Shown: positions 15,401-21,794 of the stretch, one piece after another
How positions within the stretch are numbered: position 1 is the stretch's first letter
Layout: each line of letters starts with the position of its first letter
DNA from: JAAYDH01 sp964345825
Lineage (GTDB): Bacteria; Bacillota_I; Bacilli_A; RFN20; CAG-826
DNA length: 21,794 nucleotides
Assembly: GCA_964345825.1 (NCBI GenBank)
Contig: CAYFSI010000017.1
Span: 1 to 21,794, forward strand
Direction: 5' to 3'
Notes under the pieces: generated by a model
What the model saw: only the letters and a program-made list of their open reading frames with translations
Told to the model about the DNA's origin: nothing
The model's database searches: none
Program-made: the position numbers and the translations under genes

Positions 15401-15976
15401 ATGAAGAAAGAAAAAAAGAAACGTTTAATCAAGCCTTATGATCCGAACAAAAAGAGCATATTAAAAGACTTTAAAGCGTTTATCAGTCGCGGAAACGTCA
15501 TGCAACTTGCAGTCGGCGTTATTATCGGTGGTGCTTTTTCAGCAATTGTCAGCGCGTTAGTTAATCACATCCTTATGCCAGTTATTGGCTTAGCCGTAAT
15601 TGGAGGGCTAGATAGTTTTTACACTATTCTTCCCAATAGTGTTTTAGCCAATGTTCAAGATGGAAAGTCCGGTGTGCTTGCCAACGATGGAAACTGGTAT
15701 ACTTCTTTAAGCAAAATTGATTGGGGACTACTAATTAATTCCGTCATTAATTTCATTTTGATAGCCATCATTCTTTTTGCATTTATTAAAATTTTCGCCG
15801 CTATCAAAAAAGCAAATGATGATCGAAAAGCTAAATGGTTAGAAGCTCATTATCAAAAGTATCCTGAGCTTAGACCTGCTCCAGTTGACCCAGGAATTCC
15901 TGAACCAACTGATCACGAAATCTTAAAAGAGATGTTAAGTGTTTTAAAAGCGAAAAAAAATACTAAATCAAAATAA
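15401..15976 (+). CDS. mscL: Large-conductance mechanosensitive channel MscL
   Basis: Pentameric membrane channel that opens under hypo-osmotic stress. The core signature FKAFISRGNVMQLAVGVIIGGAF begins at residue 24 and forms TM1 with the following residues to about 60. TM2 is about 108-132 (WGLLINSVINFILIAIILFAF), and the C-terminal helix ILKEMLSVLK is present. At 191 residues it is longer than the usual 130-150: about 20 lysine-rich residues are added at the N-terminus, the extracellular loop (about 67-107) is enlarged, and a proline-rich linker (about 158-170) precedes the last helix. Strong Shine-Dalgarno; monocistronic. Confidence 0.95.
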   Translation: MKKEKKKRLIKPYDPNKKSILKDFKAFISRGNVMQLAVGVIIGGAFSAIVSALVNHILMPVIGLAVIGGLDSFYTILPNSVLANVQDGKSGVLANDGNWYTSLSKIDWGLLINSVINFILIAIILFAFIKIFAAIKKANDDRKAKWLEAHYQKYPELRPAPVDPGIPEPTDHEILKEMLSVLKAKKNTKSK

Positions 15977-15994
15977 ACATCGCCCATTAATCAT

Positions 15995-16024
15995 AAAAAA
16001 AGACTGCCTTTGGTAGTCTTTTTT
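15995..16024. terminator. Bidirectional terminator between mscL and fba
   Basis: A run of A, then GACTGCC, a 3-base loop, GGTAGTC (one wobble) and a run of T. It has a U tract read in either direction and sits between two convergent stops, so it can serve both genes. Confidence 0.93.
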
Positions 16025-16039
16025 GTCTTGTTGTTTAAC

Positions 16040-16981
16040 TTAGATTTTGTCGTTTGAGCCAAGAACATTAATAATCTTGTGTTTAACGATTTCACGGACA
16101 TAAGCGCGACCATCACCAAGATATTGACGAGGATCGAAGTGATCTGGATGCTCAGCAAGATGCTTGCGGACAGCAGCGGTGACGGCTAAGCGAAGATCAG
16201 AGTCAATGTTAATTTTGCAGACCGCCATCGCAGCGGCTTTGCGAAGCATTTCTTCGGGGATGCCAATAGCGTCAGGCATATTACCACCATTCTCGTTGAT
16301 GATTTTGACATATTCTTGAACAACACTGGAAGCACCATGTAATACGATGGGGAATCCGGGTAACTTCTCGCTGACTCTTTGAAGAATATCAAATCTTAAT
16401 TGGGGCTTTTGTCCTGGTTTGAATTTATAAGCTCCATGGCTTGTTCCAATCGCGATGGCTAATGAATCAACGCCAGTGCGGCTAACGAAGTCAAAGACTT
16501 CATTTGGATCAGTGAATTGAGCATCATCACTTGAAACATTAACGGCATCTTCAATACCAGCTAATTTTCCGAGTTCTCCTTCAACAGTGACATATGGAAC
16601 ATGAGCATGCGCGTATTGGACCACTTTTTTGGTTAGAGCAACGTTCTCTTCGTACGATAAGTGACTCCCATCAATCATAACGGAGGTAAAACCGTGATCA
16701 ATGCAGTCTTTGCATAATTCAAAAGTATCACCATGATCAAGGTGAAGAACCACTGGGACTCCAGTATCCTCAAGAGCGGCTTGAACTAAATGAGTTAAAT
16801 AGGCTTGTTTAGCATACTTCCTCGCCCCCGCTGAGACTTGCAAAATAACAGGTGATTTTGTTTCTTTGCAGGCTTCGGTGATTCCTTGAACAACTTCCAT
16901 ATCGCTGACGTTAAAAGCTCCAATGGCGTAACCACCCTTGTAAGCTTTCTCAAACATTTCTTTAGTATTTACTAATGGCAT
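16040..16981 (-). CDS. fba: Class II fructose-1,6-bisphosphate aldolase
   Basis: Zinc-dependent glycolytic aldolase that splits fructose-1,6-bisphosphate into two triose phosphates. Motifs are GAFNVSD (21-27), LHLDHGD with the catalytic Asp82 and zinc ligand His83, VEGELG (Glu134 region), GTSHGAYKF (His182) and VLHGASS (His215), then NIDSDLR for phosphate binding. 313 residues is the usual length for this FbaA-type form. ATG 16981 has AAGGAAGG upstream. It is transcribed alone from a promoter overlapped by an inverted repeat. Confidence 0.96.
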   Translation of the reverse strand: MPLVNTKEMFEKAYKGGYAIGAFNVSDMEVVQGITEACKETKSPVILQVSAGARKYAKQAYLTHLVQAALEDTGVPVVLHLDHGDTFELCKDCIDHGFTSVMIDGSHLSYEENVALTKKVVQYAHAHVPYVTVEGELGKLAGIEDAVNVSSDDAQFTDPNEVFDFVSRTGVDSLAIAIGTSHGAYKFKPGQKPQLRFDILQRVSEKLPGFPIVLHGASSVVQEYVKIINENGGNMPDAIGIPEEMLRKAAAMAVCKINIDSDLRLAVTAAVRKHLAEHPDHFDPRQYLGDGRAYVREIVKHKIINVLGSNDKI

Positions 16982-17008
16982 AATATATTCCTTCCTTATA
17001 CGTGATGA

Positions 17009-17038
17009 ATTATATACTTAATCGTCTAAAAGATTAAG
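17009..17038 (-). promoter_or_regulatory. fba promoter with overlapping inverted repeat
   Basis: Minus-strand TATAAT (17009-17014). A perfect 7-bp inverted repeat, CTTAATC (17017-17023) and GATTAAG (17032-17038) with an 8-base gap, covers the spacer and the weak -35 position. It may be an operator; alternatively it is the weak terminator of surE, though no T run follows. Confidence 0.5.
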
Positions 17039-17070
17039 AGAAATACTATTTCGTTTCTTATTTTTTATTT

Positions 17071-17781
17071 TTAGTTCGTCTTCTTTTTCAACTTTTCATA
17101 TAAGTCGATTGAAAAATAAGAACGATTGAGAGGAACAATAGAAATTATTCCGTGATTAATTTGGTATAAATCAGTATCGGATTTTGCTACTTCAATATCT
17201 TCCATGTGGCGATAGGCATAATACCCACTTTCCTTTTTTACGAAGTAGTTTCTATCTTTTCGATAGTGAAGTTTTCCTAAAGAAATGCCATCAACCGTTT
17301 CTCCCAAAGGGAAATTGATGTTCAATAAATATGTATTATTCAAAAGTTGATGATTCATCATATAATCCCAGACTTCTTTAAAGTGCTTACCCACTAAATC
17401 AAAATTGTTTTCTGTTGAAATGGCAAAGGTGACCTTGTTAAATATTAAGGCTTCTAAACAAGCTCCAATTGTTCCACTGTACATCGTATCGTACGAAACG
17501 TTGTTTCCATGGTTAATTCCCGATACCACTAAATCAAAGTTTATATCTAAGCTGGAAAGGGCGAAGGACACACAGTCCGCAGGAGTGCCTGAACAAGCAA
17601 AAACATCAGGGCTAATTTCCTCAATTTGAATCGGTTTCCCCAAAGTGATTGAGCAGCTTTTCGCACTCATACCCTCTTTTGGAGCCACAATAATTACTCT
17701 CCCATAAGGAATAAGCAATTTTTTCATTAACTGAATTCCGATAGAAGAATAACCATCATCGTTGGTAAGCAAAATATTCAT
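17071..17781 (-). CDS. surE: 5'/3'-nucleotidase SurE
   Basis: Metal-dependent phosphatase acting on nucleoside monophosphates. The 236-residue protein has the family motifs ILLTNDDG (Asp8, Asp9 metal ligands), GMSAKSCSIT (Ser39), SGTPADCV (64-71), VSGINHGNN (86-94, Asn90) and YSGTIGAC (101-108). Length is slightly short of the usual 250. There is no Shine-Dalgarno before ATG 17781. TAAAAT lies 7 bases upstream of the ATG, with TAGAAA 17 bases further, so the mRNA may be leaderless. The Nudix gene lies 83 bases upstream on the same strand. Confidence 0.93.
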   Translation of the reverse strand: MNILLTNDDGYSSIGIQLMKKLLIPYGRVIIVAPKEGMSAKSCSITLGKPIQIEEISPDVFACSGTPADCVSFALSSLDINFDLVVSGINHGNNVSYDTMYSGTIGACLEALIFNKVTFAISTENNFDLVGKHFKEVWDYMMNHQLLNNTYLLNINFPLGETVDGISLGKLHYRKDRNYFVKKESGYYAYRHMEDIEVAKSDTDLYQINHGIISIVPLNRSYFSIDLYEKLKKKTN

Positions 17782-17788
17782 ATTTTTA

Positions 17789-17817
17789 ATTTTACGTTTT
17801 AAAGAAGAATGTTTCTA
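17789..17817 (-). promoter_or_regulatory. Candidate promoter placing the surE start codon at +1
   Basis: Minus-strand TAGAAA (17812-17817), 17 bases, TAAAAT (17789-17794), each four or five matches of six to consensus. The ATG follows the -10 by 7 bases. Confidence 0.4.
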
Positions 17818-17864
17818 TTGTTTTTTAATTTCGGGAAAAAGAGAATGCGTTTTTCCTCTTCTTA

Positions 17865-18380
17865 TTATTTTAAATCGATTGATGCTTTTGCAAGTCGCAA
17901 AATTGGCAATTCTCTTCTCTTGACGAGTATTCCACAACCGTAGTCTTGCATAGTCTGGAATGTCTCAATAGCCTTATCAATCGGCATCCAAACTATTTGT
18001 TCAATCATTGTTTTTTCGTAGTCATCAAGTTTTGTGCCCACCCATCGTTTGGTTTTAGCCACGAAATAATAATTATGATTTTCGCGATGTATAAAGTTAT
18101 AGAAATCACGAACCTGGCCAAGAGGAGAAATGATTTCCACTTGATAGCCTATTTCTTCTTCCATCTCGCGTAGAAATGCGTCGCAAATTTTTTCTTTGCT
18201 TTGTGCCCCGCCGCCAGGAAGTTCATAATAATTGCGTTCTCCGAATGAATCAAAACCATGTAGTTTAACTAATGCAACTTCGTTTTTCTCATTAAAAACA
18301 ACACCGCGAGAAATTTTACGAACATGGTCAATATAAGAAAAAGGGTATTGATCATCAGTAAGCTTTTGTATTATTTTCAT
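17865..18380 (-). CDS. Nudix hydrolase
   Basis: A 171-residue Nudix-fold pyrophosphohydrolase. The complete Nudix box lies at 57-79: Gly57, Glu63, then REMEEEIGY (Arg71, Glu72, Glu75, Glu76, Gly78), preceded by YELPGG. The substrate could be a nucleotide sugar, a damaged nucleotide or another nucleoside diphosphate derivative; sequence does not tell. No Shine-Dalgarno is visible before ATG 18380. A candidate promoter has its -10 only 6 bases before the ATG, inside an inverted repeat that runs up to the start codon. surE follows on the same strand. Confidence 0.88.
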   Translation of the reverse strand: MKIIQKLTDDQYPFSYIDHVRKISRGVVFNEKNEVALVKLHGFDSFGERNYYELPGGGAQSKEKICDAFLREMEEEIGYQVEIISPLGQVRDFYNFIHRENHNYYFVAKTKRWVGTKLDDYEKTMIEQIVWMPIDKAIETFQTMQDYGCGILVKRRELPILRLAKASIDLK

Positions 18381-18415
18381 AGCGATAGTTTAGATTAGTA
18401 ATCGCTAATAGACAA
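18380..18415 (-). promoter_or_regulatory. Candidate Nudix promoter inside an inverted repeat
   Basis: Minus-strand TTGTCT (18410-18415), 17 bases, TAAACT (18387-18392). Perfect 7-bp arms TAGCGAT and ATCGCTA (18401-18407 and 18380-18386, 14-base gap) enclose the -10 and abut the ATG. This could be an operator site or a small RNA hairpin. Confidence 0.45.
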
Positions 18416-18439
18416 GAGAAAACTCCCTATTAAGGGAGC
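18413..18439 (-). terminator. Terminator of the fic/EF-G-like operon
   Basis: On the minus strand GCTCCCT pairs with AGGGAGT around TAAT (6 bp plus a wobble), followed by TTTCTCTTG. It lies 13 bases past the stop codon. Confidence 0.85.
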
Positions 18440-18452
18440 CTTCACTTTTGTT

Positions 18453-20501
18453 TTAGTCTTCGATTTTATTTTCGCGAATGACTTTTTCTTTCAGATATTC
18501 AGGAACTTCTTCATAAGATTCAAATGTTCGATTGAAGTATCCACTAGCTTGAGTGATGGATTTGAGCTGAGCAACGTAATCGATAATTTCGGCTTCAGGA
18601 ATCAAGGCTTCAATCTGTTGGACTCCATGTTCTCCCTCTTCAATGTTTTGAACTTTCGCACGGCGAGTGTTGAGATCAGAGAGAACATCGCCTGTATATC
18701 TGCTTTCAACGTTTACTTTGATGCGCATGATTGGCTCGAGAATGATAGGTGAACATTTTGGATATGCTTCTTTAAAGGAGAGGATTGAGGCCATTTTGAA
18801 AGCTTGTTCATTACTATCAACTGGGTGATATTTACCATCGACAAGAACGGCTTTTACGCCAATGACTGGGAATCCAGCGAGTGGGCCAGATTTAACTGCT
18901 TCAAAGAAGCCTTTTTCAACTGCTGGGTAATAGTTTTTGGGAACAGCGCCACCAAACACTTCTTCTGCGAAGGTGTTCTCGGAGGCTGGTTCGAATCTCA
19001 TATCGACAACACCATAGAAGCCGCTTCCACCAGATTGCTTGACATATCGACCAATGGCCTGGCCAACTTTCTTAATTGACTCACGATAAACAATTTTCAT
19101 CGGTTGAACAGTGAGTTCAATCTTGAAATTGTCTTTTAACTTCGCGAGGACAAAGTCGATGTGGGAGTTAGAAACACCACCGATGAGTAATTGCTTTGTT
19201 TCATTATTGCGTTTAACTTCAACGCATGGATCTTCTAATTGTATTTTGGCTAATGCAGGTCCGATTTTTGACTCTTCATTTTTGTTTTTTAATTCAATGG
19301 CTTTGAAAATAACGGCGGTTGGATATTTGACAGCCTTATAATTAATAATGGCCTTAGGAGATGAGAGAGTCATTCCTGATGAAACGCCTTCTAAACGAGT
19401 CACTGCTGCGATATCTCCAGCCCCCACTTCAGCGATTGAGTCCATTTTCTTTCCGCACATTTGAAACAACATACTAACGCGCTGAACACTTCCGTTAACG
19501 GACACCTCATCACCAGTATGTAAAACACCAGAATTGACCTTAATGAGGTTAATATTTCCTGAGTAAGGATCGACAAGTGTTTTAAAAACATAAGCTGAGA
19601 ATGGTTCATTAAGACTAGTGGCACGTTCGACTTCTTTTCCTGATTCATCAAGCGCTTCAAATGGTTTGAGATCGCTTGGAGCAGGCAAATAGTCGACGAA
19701 CATATCAAGCAATGTTAAAATGCCAATATTTTTTAACGCACTACCAACGAGGACTGGCACTAAAGCACCAGACATGACACCTTTGCGCAATGAATCACGC
19801 ATTTCTTGATCGGTGAATGATTCTCCACCAAAGAATTTTTCTAATAAAGAGTCATCGGTTTTAGCCACTTCTTCAACAATTGTATTGTGAAGTTCAAAGA
19901 CTTTTGCTTTCTTATCTTCATAGATTTCTGCTTCAACGCATTGTTTTCCGTCGTATTTTTTAGCCTTTAAGTTAATGATATTAACAAACCCATCAAAGTC
20001 ATTGTCATGCCCTAATGGATAGGAGAATGGAAGAGCTTCGCTTCCTAATCTCTCGCGAATTTCTTTGAGTAATTCATCAAAATTCACTCCTTCTTTATCC
20101 ATTTTGTTAACAAAGATAAATGTTGGAATACCTCTTCTTTTTAATTGATTCCAATGTTTAATGGTTCCGACTTGGACTCCAACACTGGCATCGATGAGTA
20201 GGACAGCGCCTTTGACAAAGCGGGTGATACCAATACTTTCAGAAATGAAATCATCGTTTCCAGGAATATCAAGAATGTTAATTTTGTGGTCTTTGTGTAA
20301 CAAAGGAATGACTGAAGTTTGAATAGATGAACCTCTTTTTTGTTCATCAACTAAATAATCACTAACGGTATTTTTCTTTTCAACTTCGCCTTTGGCCGGG
20401 ATAGCGCCACTCACGAATAGTAAAGACTCCACTAAAGAAGTTTTTCCACTTCCCTGATGTCCCATTAAGACAATGTTTCGGATATTTTTTGGATCAAACA
20501 T
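18453..20501 (-). CDS. EF-G-like translational GTPase (FusA2-type paralogue)
   Basis: A 682-residue protein with full EF-G domain layout: GTPase domain with P-loop GHQGSGKT (14-21), G2 region EQKRGSSIQTS (53-63), G3 DIPGND (78-83) and G4 NKMD (132-135), then domains II to V (PAPSDLKP linker; VPKNYYPAVEKGF in domain IV; GDVLSDLNTRR in domain V). Canonical EF-G has DTPGH at G3; here the catalytic His is Asn82. This and divergent switch I place it with the EF-G-like paralogues rather than the housekeeping FusA, which should be elsewhere. Its role is not established. The Shine-Dalgarno AAGGAG overlaps the fic stop codon, so translation is likely coupled to fic. Confidence 0.85.
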   Translation of the reverse strand: MFDPKNIRNIVLMGHQGSGKTSLVESLLFVSGAIPAKGEVEKKNTVSDYLVDEQKRGSSIQTSVIPLLHKDHKINILDIPGNDDFISESIGITRFVKGAVLLIDASVGVQVGTIKHWNQLKRRGIPTFIFVNKMDKEGVNFDELLKEIRERLGSEALPFSYPLGHDNDFDGFVNIINLKAKKYDGKQCVEAEIYEDKKAKVFELHNTIVEEVAKTDDSLLEKFFGGESFTDQEMRDSLRKGVMSGALVPVLVGSALKNIGILTLLDMFVDYLPAPSDLKPFEALDESGKEVERATSLNEPFSAYVFKTLVDPYSGNINLIKVNSGVLHTGDEVSVNGSVQRVSMLFQMCGKKMDSIAEVGAGDIAAVTRLEGVSSGMTLSSPKAIINYKAVKYPTAVIFKAIELKNKNEESKIGPALAKIQLEDPCVEVKRNNETKQLLIGGVSNSHIDFVLAKLKDNFKIELTVQPMKIVYRESIKKVGQAIGRYVKQSGGSGFYGVVDMRFEPASENTFAEEVFGGAVPKNYYPAVEKGFFEAVKSGPLAGFPVIGVKAVLVDGKYHPVDSNEQAFKMASILSFKEAYPKCSPIILEPIMRIKVNVESRYTGDVLSDLNTRRAKVQNIEEGEHGVQQIEALIPEAEIIDYVAQLKSITQASGYFNRTFESYEEVPEYLKEKVIRENKIED

Positions 20502-20516
20502 GTTATTTAAATCTCC

Positions 20517-21554
20517 TTAGACTCTAAAATATTTGCTATAGCGGCCTTTAGTAATTAGTTGAATGCGATTGTCTCGCACTAATTTAGCTAAGGCCTTCTC
20601 AATTGTCGCTCTACTAGCGGCGTATAAGACATTTTGAATGACATTTTTGCTAATAGGAGTAGAACTATCTGCCACAATGCGAAGAACTTTTTCTTCTGCA
20701 GTGCCATCGATGTTGTTAATTTCGATGATATAGTCGAGTTTGTGATAACCTTCTAAAAAGATTTTTAAAAGGAAGATTACATATTGAGAATAGTCATTTT
20801 CATTCTCGCTCCAACGATCGCAGGAAGAGGCAAATGCATCGATGTAACCGCCAATTTTTTGACGGACAAGATAAGATATTGAAAAATATGAATCAATGTT
20901 GTATCCATATTTTTTCAAAAGGAAGTATAGGAGTAGTCTAGATAAGCGTCCATTGCCATGGTTGTAGGGATGGATGCACATAAAATCTAATAAGAAGCAA
21001 CAAATTAAAATTAACTTATTGCATTGTTCATCCGCGGCGCAGATGTTAAATTGATAAATCAAATTATCGAGGAGTTGGACCACCTCTTCTGGAGCAGCTG
21101 GCACAAATAAAGTGCGATATGTTCCATCGGACAAAATTTCTTGAATATAGTTTTGAGTATCCTTAAACTTACCGCCAAACTCAGGATTATAATCCTTATA
21201 CATATAGTAATGAAGCGTGCTAATAAAGGAACGATCAAATGGTTGATATTTGTAAACATCATCAATGAGATCAATGGCTTGAGCATATCCTTTCACCATA
21301 TGTTCTTGGAAAGTGACTGGGACCTTATTTTTCTCAAAAAGTTCTTTTTCTTGAACTTCAGAAATAAAAACATTGCCTAACGCACAAGAAGCGATAACGC
21401 CACTTCGATAAGCAATGCTTTGTAATTTTTCCAGTTTTTTAAGCTTTTCAACTGAAAGAGTTTTTCCCCGATACATTTCAATAGGATTGACTAAAGAATT
21501 GATTTCGGGCTTTGACAAGCTCAAAACAGTTCTTTTAAGATCGAACATTTTCAT
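20517..21554 (-). CDS. Fic-domain protein with C-terminal winged helix and altered active site
   Basis: Fic enzymes usually transfer AMP or another nucleotide moiety to a target protein. The 345-residue protein has a Fic_N-like start, the GGKFKDTQNYI segment (127-137), the Fic motif HPYNHGNGRLSR (195-206) and a C-terminal winged-helix domain (about 284-345). In the consensus HPFx(D/E)GNGRxxR the acidic metal-binding residue is His199 here. The (S/T)xxxE(G/N) inhibitory motif seems to be ASCALGN (55-61), with Leu59 in place of Glu. ATG 21554 has AGAGG 10 bases upstream; the longer frame begins at GTG 21611, before the -10 box. First gene of a two-gene operon with the EF-G-like GTPase, 15 bases apart. 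Confidence 0.85.
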   Translation of the reverse strand: MKMFDLKRTVLSLSKPEINSLVNPIEMYRGKTLSVEKLKKLEKLQSIAYRSGVIASCALGNVFISEVQEKELFEKNKVPVTFQEHMVKGYAQAIDLIDDVYKYQPFDRSFISTLHYYMYKDYNPEFGGKFKDTQNYIQEILSDGTYRTLFVPAAPEEVVQLLDNLIYQFNICAADEQCNKLILICCFLLDFMCIHPYNHGNGRLSRLLLYFLLKKYGYNIDSYFSISYLVRQKIGGYIDAFASSCDRWSENENDYSQYVIFLLKIFLEGYHKLDYIIEINNIDGTAEEKVLRIVADSSTPISKNVIQNVLYAASRATIEKALAKLVRDNRIQLITKGRYSKYFRV

Positions 21555-21579
21555 TTTTCTTATACCTCTTGTTGGTTTA

Positions 21580-21608
21580 ATTATGAATGATGAATGGTTA
21601 TAGTTCAA
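21580..21608 (-). promoter_or_regulatory. Promoter of the fic/EF-G-like operon
   Basis: Minus-strand TTGAAC (21603-21608), 17 bases, CATAAT (21580-21585); five of six matches in the -10. The leader is about 20 bases and holds the Shine-Dalgarno. This supports the start at 21554. Confidence 0.65.
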
Positions 21609-21748
21609 CACTTATTAACTATTTTTGTGTAATAAATACCTAATTGAGCAAAACAACAAAACATTTCAGGATCTAAGAAGTGCCTTTTTGTTTCCTTCAA
21701 TCATGTTTTATTGTTTTCAAATTTCAGTCAATGACTTTTACAAAATTA

Positions 21749-21778
21749 CAAAATAAAAGGCTTCCAAGCAGGAAGCCG
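21749..21778 (-). terminator. Terminator of a gene beyond the right edge
   Basis: On the minus strand GGCTTCC pairs perfectly with GGAAGCC around TGCTT, followed by TTTTATTTTG. It implies a minus-strand gene ending just outside the window and makes the fic operon a separate unit. Confidence 0.92.
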
Positions 21779-21794
21779 TGCTGTTAAGTTTGGG

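Noticed and set aside
17832..17855. Hairpin GGAAAAA/TTTTTCC between the Nudix gene and surE as a terminator
   Set aside because: The stem is nearly all A-T and no T run follows it in the minus direction. Too weak to call.
1..21794. Search for CRISPR arrays, insertion sequences, phage genes, attachment sites
   Set aside because: No regularly spaced repeats, transposase, integrase or phage proteins were seen; the tRNA cluster shows no partial tRNA duplication suggestive of an attachment site.

Overview
The window is AT-rich bacterial chromosome that reads as a low-GC Gram-positive of the Bacilli/Erysipelotrichia/Mollicutes type. The evidence is Shine-Dalgarno (SD) sites of the AGGAG kind, tRNA genes with encoded CCA ends, a Bacillus-like elongator tRNA-Met, a long Mollicutes-style PotA, a PfoR-type permease, and strong use of TAA stops (16 of 17 complete genes TAA, one TAG, no TGA). 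TGA does not appear to be read as Trp, because the genes run full length using TGG. The exact lineage is an inference. There is no phage, insertion sequence or CRISPR array. Most of the window is ordinary core and near-core metabolism.

Layout, left to right. Nearly everything is on the minus strand. First comes tex, cut by the left edge, then an AlkD-like DNA alkylation repair gene and a PfoR-type PTS IIC permease with its own terminator. Next are a YgiD-like extradiol dioxygenase and an unusual fusion of an HD phosphohydrolase to a P-loop kinase. A tRNA cluster follows (transcribed Cys, Arg, Pro, then Ala, Met) with its own promoters and terminators. Then comes the complete polyamine transporter operon potABCD, with overlapping or abutting genes. 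Divergent from potA, on the plus strand, is a lipoprotein with two thioredoxin-like halves. It ends directly against adenosine deaminase (minus), which sits behind a metallo-beta-lactamase-fold hydrolase. mscL (plus) and class II fructose-bisphosphate aldolase (minus) converge on a shared terminator. surE, a Nudix hydrolase, and a two-gene operon of a Fic protein and an EF-G-like GTPase complete the window. A terminator at the right edge belongs to a gene outside it.

How the genes work together. PotA (ATPase), PotB and PotC (permeases) and PotD (membrane-anchored binding protein) form one spermidine/putrescine importer. add, surE, the Nudix gene and the HD-kinase fusion suggest nucleotide salvage and sanitation, but they are separate units. 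The most interesting locus is the fic/EF-G-like operon. The Fic active-site motif has His where Asp/Glu is expected, the usual inhibitory Glu position is Leu, and the partner GTPase has Asn in place of the catalytic switch II His. A second theme is four genes without a visible SD site, three of them with a promoter -10 box only 6 to 14 bases before the start codon, which makes them candidates for leaderless or very short-leader mRNAs.
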